Positions 27,315 through 35,333 of a DNA stretch of 64,000 bases are shown here, one piece after another. Source of the DNA: Verrucomicrobiota bacterium (GTDB taxonomy: Bacteria > Verrucomicrobiota > Verrucomicrobiia > Chthoniobacterales > JAFAMB01); NCBI GenBank assembly GCA_019247695.1, contig JAFBAP010000112.1, positions 1 through 64,000 on the forward strand, written 5' to 3'. A program made the position numbers and the translations under genes. The number at the start of each line of letters is the position of its first letter. The stretch's first letter is position 1. Below the pieces are notes generated by a model that had not been told where the DNA came from, ran no database searches, and saw only the letters and a program-made list of their open reading frames with translations.

Positions 27315-28568
27315 TCAGCGCCTGGGCTCCAACGTGAGTCGGGGGGCGATGATGGCGAACCTATGCTGTAGCCAGACCAGGCAGTCAAAGAGCCAAAGGC
27401 GCCACCGCACTTCCAGCAACTCGCGGTCGTCCCCGGCTAATATCGAGTTTACGGCCGGCACCAGGCGCAGGAACTCCCGCGGGTGGAAAAACACTTCTGC
27501 AAAGGCCGGCGTGTACCAGGCGGTAACGAACTTAAGGTACAAGTCCATCACCCGGTTAATGCGTCGCGCATAGCGCGCAAATTCCCGGGCCTGAAGGTCT
27601 GGCCGGTGCAAGACGCGGTTCAGCGCGTCGGCCGCCTTTTCACCCGAGAGAATGGCGATGTAAACCCCGCTGCTCCAGACCGGGTCAATAAAGCCGGCCG
27701 CATCGCCTGCCAACAGCCACCGCTCGCCGGTCAATTGCCTGCAGCGGTACGAAAAATCCCCCGTGGCATACACCGGCGACACGCGCGTGGCCCCTTGCAG
27801 CTTCCTGGCCGCGCAGGGGTAGGCGTGCACGCTCGTCATCAGGACGGCTTCCGGGCTCTGGCCGGCGCGTTTGTAGGCGTTGACATCCATGACCAAGCCC
27901 ACGCTGGTCTTGCGGGAGTTGATCGGGATGAACCAAAACCAGCGGTCCGACGCCCGCACCATCTGGGTTAACGAACCATCGATGCCGGGCTCGCGTTCGG
28001 CCCCTTCGAAATGCGCGTACAGGGCAAACTTCTTCAAGTGGCCGTAAGCCCGCTTCAGGCGGAATTGGTGGCCCAGCAGGCTGGCGCGGCCCGAGCAATC
28101 GAGCACGTAACGAGCGCGCCGGGTGCGGCCATCCGTCGTCGTCACCACACCGCCGCCCCCGTCAAAACGAATTTCCTGGACCGCCGTACCGGCCAGCACT
28201 TCGCAACCGCACTCCGCGGCATGGTCGAGAAGCACTTTGTCGAACACCGCGCGTTCAACCTGGTAGGCGGTGGGCTGTTCGCACCGGAAAACGTGGTCGA
28301 AGAGGAAACGATTTTGCTTGGTGCCGCAGCCTGAAATAATCTTGCCGCCGTGCTTGATGATCAGATCGGTGGCTTCGACCTTTTCTTTGACGCCCATGCG
28401 CTGGAGCGTGCGAAGGCTGCCGGGCAGCAGCGACTCGCCGATCTTGAAGCGCGGGAAAATATCCTTTTCGAGCAGACCGGTTTTCCAGCCCTGCTTGGCC
28501 AGCAAGGTGGCGGCCGTGCTGCCGGCCGGCCCACCCCCGATGATTAAGACGTCAAACGTTTCTGTCAT
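27315..28568 (-). CDS. FAD-dependent oxidoreductase, flavin halogenase/hydroxylase-like
   Basis: 417 residues from ATG 28568, where the FAD motif begins at once (TFDVLIIGGGPAGSTAATLL); an upstream ATG at 28673 would add 35 unlike residues. Further landmarks are FPRFKIGESLLPGSL, WFWFIPI (resembling the WxWxIP halogenase motif) and LLAGDAAGFIDPVWSSGVYI, the DPV-SSGV segment seen in CmlS-type halogenases and related hydroxylases or geranylgeranyl-reductase-like enzymes. It probably acts on a small aromatic or carrier-bound substrate. No partner gene lies next to it: downstream the frame ends before a gap, upstream a divergent flavoprotein operon starts. Confidence 0.82.
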   Translation of the reverse strand: MTETFDVLIIGGGPAGSTAATLLAKQGWKTGLLEKDIFPRFKIGESLLPGSLRTLQRMGVKEKVEATDLIIKHGGKIISGCGTKQNRFLFDHVFRCEQPTAYQVERAVFDKVLLDHAAECGCEVLAGTAVQEIRFDGGGGVVTTTDGRTRRARYVLDCSGRASLLGHQFRLKRAYGHLKKFALYAHFEGAEREPGIDGSLTQMVRASDRWFWFIPINSRKTSVGLVMDVNAYKRAGQSPEAVLMTSVHAYPCAARKLQGATRVSPVYATGDFSYRCRQLTGERWLLAGDAAGFIDPVWSSGVYIAILSGEKAADALNRVLHRPDLQAREFARYARRINRVMDLYLKFVTAWYTPAFAEVFFHPREFLRLVPAVNSILAGDDRELLEVRWRLWLFDCLVWLQHRFAIIAPRLTLEPRR

Positions 28569-28849
28569 AGCACCGGTGATCCACGCACCGCCACCGGCAT
28601 AGCGGGCAGCCCCGGGCGATGTCAAGTGAGCAGCCCGGCCGAGCCATTTGAGCGGAAGCATATGGTTAGCCATCGTAGTCGTTCCGACCTGTCCAGGAGG
28701 AACGATTGAAACCTCGGCCTCGGGCGCGGGCGGGCCCGGGCCGGAATTTGAAGCTTGGGCTGCATCTTTTCTGGCAGGAACCCGGAAATCTGAAATCCCG
28801 ACTTGACGAGTATAGTTAATTTAGCCTACCGGCTTAGTGGAGATTACCG

Positions 28850-30577
28850 ATGAACGATTTTCAGCCGGATTTCGACGTTGACTTGCTGGTCGCCGGCGGT
28901 GGCACGGCGGGTTGCGCTGCGGCCATCAAGGCCAAAGAAGCATTGCCCGAGGGTACCGTGCTTCTGTTGGAAAAAGCCAACGTCAAGCGCAGCGGGGCGA
29001 TCGCCCTGGGCATGGATGGGGTCAACAATGCGGTCATCCCGGGCCACGCCACCCCGGAGCAATACGTTAAGGAGATCACGATGGCCAATGACGGTATCGT
29101 GAATCAGGCGGCGGTGCTGGCGTACGCGCAAGAGAGTTTCCCGATGGTCCAGGAGCTCGAAGCGTGGGGCGTCAAATTCCAGAAGACCGCTTCGGGCGAT
29201 TACGACGTCAAGAAGGTGCACCACAAAGGCAGCTATGTATTGCCCATGCCGGAAGGGTACGACATAAAGAAAATCCTTACGCGCACCCTTCGACGCACGG
29301 GGGTCAAGACCGAAAACCGCGTGATGGCCACCCGGGTGCTGTTGGACGGCGGCCGCGCCGTCGGGGTACTCGGCTTTAATGTGCGCACCGGCGAGTTTGT
29401 TGTGATCCGTGCGAAAGCGGTGATTCTCTGTTGCGGCGCGGCAGGCCGGCTCGGGTTGCCGGCCTCCGGTTACCTGATGGGCACCTACGAAAACCCTTCC
29501 AACGCGGGCGACGGCTTTTCGATGGCCTACCATGCCGGTGCAGAACTGACGAACATCGAGTGTTTCCAAATCAACCCGCTGCTCAAAGACTACAACGGCC
29601 CGGCATGCGCTTACGTGAGTGGGCCTTTTGGCGGTTACACGGTCAATGCGCGCGGCCATCGTTTCATGCGCTCCGACTACTGGAGCGGGCAGATGATGAT
29701 GGAATTCTACAAAGAACTCACCGGCCCCAACGGGCCGGTATACCTGAAGATGAATCATCTTGCGCCGGAGACCGTGACCGAGATCGAGCGGATCCTGCAC
29801 ACGACCGAGCGTCCCAGCCGGGGCCGGTTCCACGCGGGCCGGGGAGAAAGTTACGGCGAGCAGATGGTGGAAATGGCCGTCTCGGAAATCGGGCTTTGCA
29901 GCGGCCACAGCGCGTCCGGCGTCTGGGTCAACGAACGCGGTGAAACGACGGTGCCGGGCCTTTATGCCGCGGGGGACATGGCCTCGGTGCCGCACGGGTA
30001 CATGCTCGGCGCGTTTACCTACGGAAAGATCTGCGCCCGTCACGCCGCGGAGTTTATTGCCTCGGCGGGTACGTCCCGTGTTGACGACGGGCAGGTCGCC
30101 GCCGAGCGCGAGCGCGTGCGGCGCCCGCTCGCACGCCCTGAAGGGATCCAGCCGCACCTGCTTGAATACAAGCTGCGCCGTCACGTGAACGATTACCTCC
30201 AGCCGCCAAAAAGCGCCCACCGGCTCCAACGCGGCCTCGAGTATTTCCTCCGGGCGCACGAAGAACTTGAGCAACTCGGCGCCCGGGACCCGCACGAACT
30301 GATGCGGGCGACCGAGTGCGGCTTCATCCGGGACTGCGCCGAGATGGCCGCGCGCGCGTCGCTCTACCGAACCGAAAGCCGATGGGGCTTGTACCACTGC
30401 CGCCAGGATTTTCCTGAAATGGATGACGTGAACTGGTTCGTGCACGTCAACCTGAAGCGCGGAGCCGACGGCGGCATGCAGCCGCTGAAGCGGCCGGTCG
30501 CCCCTTACGTGGTGCCGCTCGACGAAGATGAACTCCGGTCATACCACCACCTCCGCATTGCCTCGGCGGTCGCGTAA
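28850..30577 (+). CDS. AprA/FrdA-like flavoprotein (adenylylsulfate or fumarate reductase alpha family)
   Basis: 575 residues, FAD-dependent soluble flavoprotein. The dinucleotide-binding motif is LLVAGGGTAGCAAA (about 10-23), followed by KRSGAIALGMDGVNNAV, much like AprA. VILCCGAAGRLGLP and GLYAAGDMASVPHGYMLGAF form the second FAD-contact regions, and the C-terminal third is helical. A two-cluster ferredoxin gene follows after 9 bases, as AprB follows AprA, but no sat, qmo or dsr gene is present. Role: an oxidation or reduction of an imported compound coupled to the ferredoxin; reaction not known. First gene of a six-gene block (to 35091). Confidence 0.85.
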   Translation: MNDFQPDFDVDLLVAGGGTAGCAAAIKAKEALPEGTVLLLEKANVKRSGAIALGMDGVNNAVIPGHATPEQYVKEITMANDGIVNQAAVLAYAQESFPMVQELEAWGVKFQKTASGDYDVKKVHHKGSYVLPMPEGYDIKKILTRTLRRTGVKTENRVMATRVLLDGGRAVGVLGFNVRTGEFVVIRAKAVILCCGAAGRLGLPASGYLMGTYENPSNAGDGFSMAYHAGAELTNIECFQINPLLKDYNGPACAYVSGPFGGYTVNARGHRFMRSDYWSGQMMMEFYKELTGPNGPVYLKMNHLAPETVTEIERILHTTERPSRGRFHAGRGESYGEQMVEMAVSEIGLCSGHSASGVWVNERGETTVPGLYAAGDMASVPHGYMLGAFTYGKICARHAAEFIASAGTSRVDDGQVAAERERVRRPLARPEGIQPHLLEYKLRRHVNDYLQPPKSAHRLQRGLEYFLRAHEELEQLGARDPHELMRATECGFIRDCAEMAARASLYRTESRWGLYHCRQDFPEMDDVNWFVHVNLKRGADGGMQPLKRPVAPYVVPLDEDELRSYHHLRIASAVA

Positions 30578-30586
30578 ATACCCCAA

Positions 30587-30907
30587 ATGAGTACAGAACC
30601 TTTCTCCAAACCGGTTGTGGCCGGTAGGCTCAAATTTACTTCCGAGACTGCCGCGGCCCAGGCGGCCCAGATCGCGCCGAACCGGCAAACGACCAAGCTG
30701 TTCGATGTGCCGGTGGTTGTGGACGAGCCAAAATGCATCCGTGGCTGTCACGTCTGCGTCGAATCGTGTCCCGTGGATTGTCTGGCGATCGACCCGGTCA
30801 CCGGCAAATCGCACATGAAGTTCGACGACTGCTGGTACTGCCTCGCGTGCGAGGTGGACTGCCCGACTAACGCGATCACGGTCAAGATCCCGTTCCTGAT
30901 CCGGTAA
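30587..30907 (+). CDS. Ferredoxin-type protein with two 4Fe-4S clusters (AprB-like)
   Basis: 106 residues. Two cysteine motifs are complete: CIRGCHVCVESCP (C-x3-C-x2-C-x3-C) and CWYCLACEVDCP (C-x2-C-x2-C-x3-C), each suited to one cubane cluster. The first ~45 residues form a leader without cysteines ending in FDVPVVVDEP. It almost certainly transfers electrons to or from the AprA-like flavoprotein encoded 9 bases upstream. Shorter than dissimilatory AprB, lacking its C-terminal tail. Confidence 0.9.
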   Translation: MSTEPFSKPVVAGRLKFTSETAAAQAAQIAPNRQTTKLFDVPVVVDEPKCIRGCHVCVESCPVDCLAIDPVTGKSHMKFDDCWYCLACEVDCPTNAITVKIPFLIR

Positions 30908-30913
30908 CCTGTT

Positions 30914-31873
30914 ATGACTGAAACCACCCCGAACCTATGGACCGAACGGCTGCGCAGCAACGAGGTTGACGTACGCCGAATCGCCCTCACAGAACTTCAG
31001 GAGGAACCCGACGCGGTGCCGATCGAAGCGGTCCTGCCGTTGCTGCGCGATCCTGACGCCGCGGTGCGGCGGCTGACGATCGGCGTTCTGGAGGAATTGG
31101 GAGACGTCCGGGCCATCCTCGCCCTGGTGGATGCCGCGGCTGCCGGCGATGGCGACGTCGCCACCGCCGCGAGGATCGCCCTGCGCGAGTTCCGCACGTC
31201 CGCGGCCACCTACCCCTTGATTGAAGGAGTGGCGCACCCGGACCCGGACGCGCGCGCAGCCGCCATCCTTGCCTTGCGGGACCTAAGGGCCCCGGAAGCT
31301 ATTCCCGCGCTCACGCGCGCGGTGGGTGACGCGTTCCCGCATGTCCGGCGAGAGGCCGTCATTGCGCTGGCCCATTTGCGCCGGGCTGAGGTCTTGCCGA
31401 TCCTTCGCCAAACGCTGAACGATGCGGACCCTGAAGTGCGCAAAATCGCGGTTGGCGCGGTCAGCTTTTTCCAGGAGCCGACAACCAACCGCGACCTTCT
31501 TAAAACGCTGTTCGACGAGGATTGGCAGGTACGGCGTGAATCGGCGATCGCCCTCCGCCGGTTTCCTTCGGAAGGGACCGTCACCGCCTTGAATGGTGCG
31601 TTGGACGACACGCGTTGGCAGGTGACCAAAGAGGCGCTTGCAAGTCTGGGCCAACTGCGCGGCGCAGAGTCAGCCTCCCTTGTGCGGTTCCTCTCCCATG
31701 ACATTGCCGATGTCCGCATCGCCGCGGCCACGGCTCTCGGTCACTGCGGGCCCAACGCTGCGGCGGCTGAGCTCGAAACCCTCCTGCAAGACCCGGACGC
31801 CGGCGTCCAGAAGGCGGCACGCCGTGCCCTTGATCGGCTGAACGATCCTTCGCCTCGCGATGCCTCAACCTAA
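30914..31873 (+). CDS. HEAT-repeat (PBS-lyase-like) protein
   Basis: 319 residues made almost wholly of HEAT/PBS-lyase-type helical repeats of about 30 residues, roughly nine units with the recurring pattern D-P-x-x-x-V-R-x-x-A (DPDAAVRRLTIGVLEELGD; DPEVRKIAVGAV). No enzymatic motif and no signal peptide. It begins 6 bases after the ferredoxin stop, so it is cotranscribed. Such proteins act as scaffolds or as cofactor-lyase helpers; here it may hold the flavoprotein/ferredoxin complex together. That role is inference. Confidence 0.88.
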   Translation: MTETTPNLWTERLRSNEVDVRRIALTELQEEPDAVPIEAVLPLLRDPDAAVRRLTIGVLEELGDVRAILALVDAAAAGDGDVATAARIALREFRTSAATYPLIEGVAHPDPDARAAAILALRDLRAPEAIPALTRAVGDAFPHVRREAVIALAHLRRAEVLPILRQTLNDADPEVRKIAVGAVSFFQEPTTNRDLLKTLFDEDWQVRRESAIALRRFPSEGTVTALNGALDDTRWQVTKEALASLGQLRGAESASLVRFLSHDIADVRIAAATALGHCGPNAAAAELETLLQDPDAGVQKAARRALDRLNDPSPRDAST

Positions 31874-31901
31874 TCGTCCCTAATCGTCTAATCGTCACTC
31901 C

Positions 31902-33354
31902 GTGAAAACCCGAACCTTGAAGATCGTCGCGGCGGGCCTTACCCTCCTCACAGTCACGCGCGGGCAGGCCGGCGAAAAAATTCCGCGTCAGCATCGGCAC
32001 GCAGGACACCACGATCAATTGCGCCGCCGGTGGTCCGGTCGTTCGAGAGTTGCACCTGCTTGAAAAGTACCTGCCGCACGATGGCAAATACAAAGACGCC
32101 GAGTACGACATCCATTGGCTGAATTTACCGACGGGTGCGCAGTTGAACACCGAGGTGCTCGCCAACCGGCTCGACATCGTGCAGATGGCGGATTTCCCGG
32201 CCACCGTTGGCCATGCCAGCTTTCTGGCTTCCAGGACCGGCGTAAAAACGTTGTACGTCGCCTCCCTTTCGGTGGGGATCCGTGGCGCCGGCAACGCGCT
32301 GCTCGTGCCTAAAGACTCGCCCGTGCAAAGCATCCGGGAACTGAAAGGTAAACGCATTTCGGTGCCGGCCGCTTCCACGGCGCACGCGTTTCTGTTGCGA
32401 GCGATTCAAAAGGAGGGGTGGGACCCGGAAAAGGATGTGACCATCACCGTGCAGACCCCGGAGGTAGGCGGGTCGGCACTGAAGGCGAATCAGATTGACG
32501 CGCACGCGGACTTTGTGCCCTTTGGCGAGCTGTTTCCCTTTCGCGGCTTTGCGCGCAAGATCCTCGACGGGGAGAGCACGGGCCTGACCACTACCCACGG
32601 CGTGCAGGTGCGCTCCGACTATGCGCAGAAATACCCGGAAATCGTCGGGGCGTTTCTCCAGGCGACGCTGGAAGCCGACCGGCTCTTGCGCGAGAAACCG
32701 GAAGAACTGGCTGAGGCGTATGAAAAATGGACGGGAATCGAAGCAGAGGTCTTTTGTGCGTTCCACGGTCCGGCCGGCATTCAGACGCGTGACTTCACCT
32801 TCAAACCGGAGGTAATCGATGCGCTGCGCAACGCGTCGCAGACCCTGAAAGTTCTCAAGAAGACGGCAGCCGACGTCAAGGTCGATGAGTTCGTCGATGA
32901 TCATTTCATCAAGCAAGCGGCGGCGGCCTCGGGCATCGATTACGAAGCGCGTTTGAAAGATTACGCCCCCTTGCCTTTCACCGGTAGCGCCGCGGACACC
33001 GGCCGGCCGATTAGCGAACCAAAACTCGCGGGTCAAATCTGGGTACGTGGCGAGCACAAGGTGCGCCTGTACAGCTCGCCCGAGGCAACGCTGCAAGCGC
33101 TAGGGCAGCTCCAGGTTCAAGCGAAGCGGGCGCGCGTGGTTTTCGTTCACGATCGTGACATCGGTATTAAACTTTTTGCCGACAAGGTCTGGTACGTGAA
33201 CAAAGGGGGGAAGCTGGCCGCGTTCCTGTTGCGCGAAGGTGCGGATGCCTGGGCGGCCGGGAACGGCGGCCAGGTTCTCGCCTATCGCGACGCTGCGGCC
33301 CTTTTCAGCACCACGCAACAGGCCGGTCTCGCCCCGTCCGGACCCGGCACGTAG
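31902..33354 (+). CDS. Sulfonate/nitrate-type ABC binding protein with NosL-like C-terminal domain, frameshifted after the signal peptide
   Basis: Starts at GTG 31902 with a signal peptide (LKIVAAGLTLLTVTRGQAGE). At the A-run 31975-31980 the frame breaks; with five A instead of six it would read on as KFRVSIGTQDTTINCAAGG into the long frame that ends at 33354. That frame is a TauA/SsuA-type binding protein (LANRLDIVQMADFPATVG, GKRISVPAASTAHAFLL). After about residue 365 comes an extra ~90-residue part (GQIWVRGEHKVRLYSS; VVFVHDRDIGIKLF; GADAWAAGNGGQVLAYRDA) resembling NosL. Three TAATCGTC boxes (31871-31896) precede the start. Ligand unknown. Confidence 0.82.
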
Positions 33355-33373
33355 GCGCAAGCTTCTTAAGGCG

Positions 33374-34222
33374 ATGAATGCCTTGCATTTCCGATCCGTC
33401 GGTTCCGGCGCTCTTGCCCGGTCGCAGCCCGCGCCGGACTTCATCCGGTTTGCCCGTTCATGGGCGCTGCGGATTGCGTCGATCGTTGCGTGCTTGTGGG
33501 TGTGGCAGCAGGCTTCCACCCGGGGTTGGCACACGATCATTCAATTCCAGAATGTGCCTGCCCCAACCGAAGTGGTCCAGGCGACGCAGCGCATTCTGCA
33601 ATCGCCAAAGGTTCTCAGCCACGTAGTTAACAGCCTGCGGCGGATTTTCCTCGGGTTTTCGCTGGCGGCGGTTCTGGCCGTCGGATCGGGACTCGTCATC
33701 GGGCGGTTCCGGCTTGCCGGCGACGCGCTCATGCTGCCCCTTGAAATCCTGCGGCCGATTCCCGCCGTCGCCTGGATTCCCCTGGCGATTCTAATGTTCA
33801 CCAGCCCCGAGTACAGCATGGTCTACATCACCTTTATCGGCGCGTTCTTTCCGATTCTGGTCAACACCATCCACGGCGTGCAGAGCCTCGATCGGCGGCT
33901 CATCTTCGCCTCGATGACGTTAGGCGCCGGGCCCATTACGGTGTTCCGCGAGGTGATCCTGCCCGGTGCGTTGCCGTCGATTGTGACCGGATTGAGCATC
34001 GGGATGGGCACGTCCTGGTTTTCACTTGTGACCGCGGAAATGATCTCGGGCCAATTTGGCATCGGCTACTACACGTGGGAAGCCTACACGCTGCAGAACT
34101 ACCCGGACATCGTGGTAGGCATGATCGCCATCGGCGTCCTTGGCATGCTGAGCAGCTGGTTGATCAAACAAGCAGGCGCGTGGTGCATGCCGTGGCTGCG
34201 TTCAGGAGCAGCCACCGTATGA
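33374..34222 (+). CDS. ABC permease, SsuC/TauC family
   Basis: 282 residues from ATG 33374, preceded by AAGG; longer upstream frames run back into the binding-protein gene. About six membrane segments. The C-terminal half has the binding-protein-dependent permease motif (ASMTLGAGPITVFREVILPGALP), the coupling loop to the ATPase. It belongs to the sulfonate/taurine/nitrate permease family. Its stop overlaps the ATPase start (ATGA at 34219-34222). Confidence 0.92.
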   Translation: MNALHFRSVGSGALARSQPAPDFIRFARSWALRIASIVACLWVWQQASTRGWHTIIQFQNVPAPTEVVQATQRILQSPKVLSHVVNSLRRIFLGFSLAAVLAVGSGLVIGRFRLAGDALMLPLEILRPIPAVAWIPLAILMFTSPEYSMVYITFIGAFFPILVNTIHGVQSLDRRLIFASMTLGAGPITVFREVILPGALPSIVTGLSIGMGTSWFSLVTAEMISGQFGIGYYTWEAYTLQNYPDIVVGMIAIGVLGMLSSWLIKQAGAWCMPWLRSGAATV

Positions 34223-35091
34223 GCGCGCCTGCTTCGGTCGACGGCGCGCGCGGGGCGATCCGGCTGCGGAACGTCGGCATCTCGTTCGGCGCTGCCGCGC
34301 AGCCGATGGTGGCGGTACGCAACATCGACCTCGACATCCTGCCGGGCGAATTCATCGCCATCCTTGGGCCATCGGGCTGCGGGAAGTCAACCTTACTCGG
34401 AGCCGTTGCCGGCTTTACGCCCGTTTCGGCCGGCGAGATCGTCATGGACGGTGAGGCGGTGCGCCACCCGAGCGCAGAAAGGGGCATGGTGTTCCAACAC
34501 CACACGCTTTTCCCCTGGAAAACGGTGCTCGGCAACACGGAGTTTGGCCTTAAATTGCGCGGCGTGCGGAGGGTCGAACGCCGGGAACGCGCGCATGACA
34601 TTTTGCGAAGTGTCGGCCTCGCCGGATTCGAACGCCGCTACCCGGAACAACTCTCCGGCGGCATGCAGCAGCGGGTCAATCTCGCACGCGTGCTCGTCAA
34701 CCGCCCGCGCCTCTTACTCATGGATGAGCCGTTCAGCGCGCTCGACGCGCAAACCCGTCTGCAAATGCAGGAACTGCTCCTGGAACTCTGGCAGGAACTT
34801 AGGATGACGGTGACCTTTGTCACCCACGACATCGACGAGGCAATCTTCCTCAGCGACCGCGTGGTGGTCTTCAGCGCCCATCCCGGCCGGATCAAAGCCG
34901 AAATTCCCGTGAGGCTTGACCGCCCGCGTTTCACGGATACGCTCACCAGCCCCGAGTTCATGCGCCTGAAGCGCGGCTGCATGGAATCCATTCGCGAGGA
35001 GAGCGAGAGTCCGCACCGCCTGGATCGCAATGCGCATCGCCCGTCCGCTCTACCCGCTTGCGAAGCGGCAGCGGCACCGTCGGCACCGTAG
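34219..35091 (+). CDS. ABC transporter ATP-binding protein, SsuB/TauB family
   Basis: 290 residues from ATG 34219, the 4-base overlap deciding the start. All motifs intact: Walker A GPSGCGKST, signature LSGGMQQR, Walker B LLLMDEPFSALD, switch histidine FVTHDI. It energises the importer formed with the two preceding genes. Last gene of the flavoprotein/ferredoxin/HEAT/ABC block; a 240-base gap separates it from a convergent gene. Confidence 0.94.
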   Translation: MSAPASVDGARGAIRLRNVGISFGAAAQPMVAVRNIDLDILPGEFIAILGPSGCGKSTLLGAVAGFTPVSAGEIVMDGEAVRHPSAERGMVFQHHTLFPWKTVLGNTEFGLKLRGVRRVERRERAHDILRSVGLAGFERRYPEQLSGGMQQRVNLARVLVNRPRLLLMDEPFSALDAQTRLQMQELLLELWQELRMTVTFVTHDIDEAIFLSDRVVVFSAHPGRIKAEIPVRLDRPRFTDTLTSPEFMRLKRGCMESIREESESPHRLDRNAHRPSALPACEAAAAPSAP

Positions 35092-35333
35092 GTCAGCCCG
35101 ATCTGCATCTCCTAAGCGAGTCGAACACAGCCTTTTTCATGGTCGGCACCCGGCGGGGCGGGCGTTTCAAAGATTCCGAAGCTTCCCGCCGGCCCACCAC
35201 TTGGGACCTGAGGCCCTGCGTCAGAACACGTCCTGCAGGCCTCTTTGCTGCAGGGCCAACCCGGCTCGGGATCGAGTGCTTTTCGGAGGGGAATGAGGGG
35301 TGGACCCAAGGGCGCTGACCGCGGCATCCTCGC

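Noticed and set aside
28844..30445. 533-codon open frame antisense to the AprA-like gene
   Set aside because: It mirrors the codon structure of the plus-strand gene, has arginine/histidine/valine-rich composition and no recognisable domain; a GC-rich shadow.
28850..30907. Dissimilatory sulfate-reduction AprAB
   Set aside because: No sat, qmoABC or dsr genes are present, the beta subunit is short, and the context is an importer operon.
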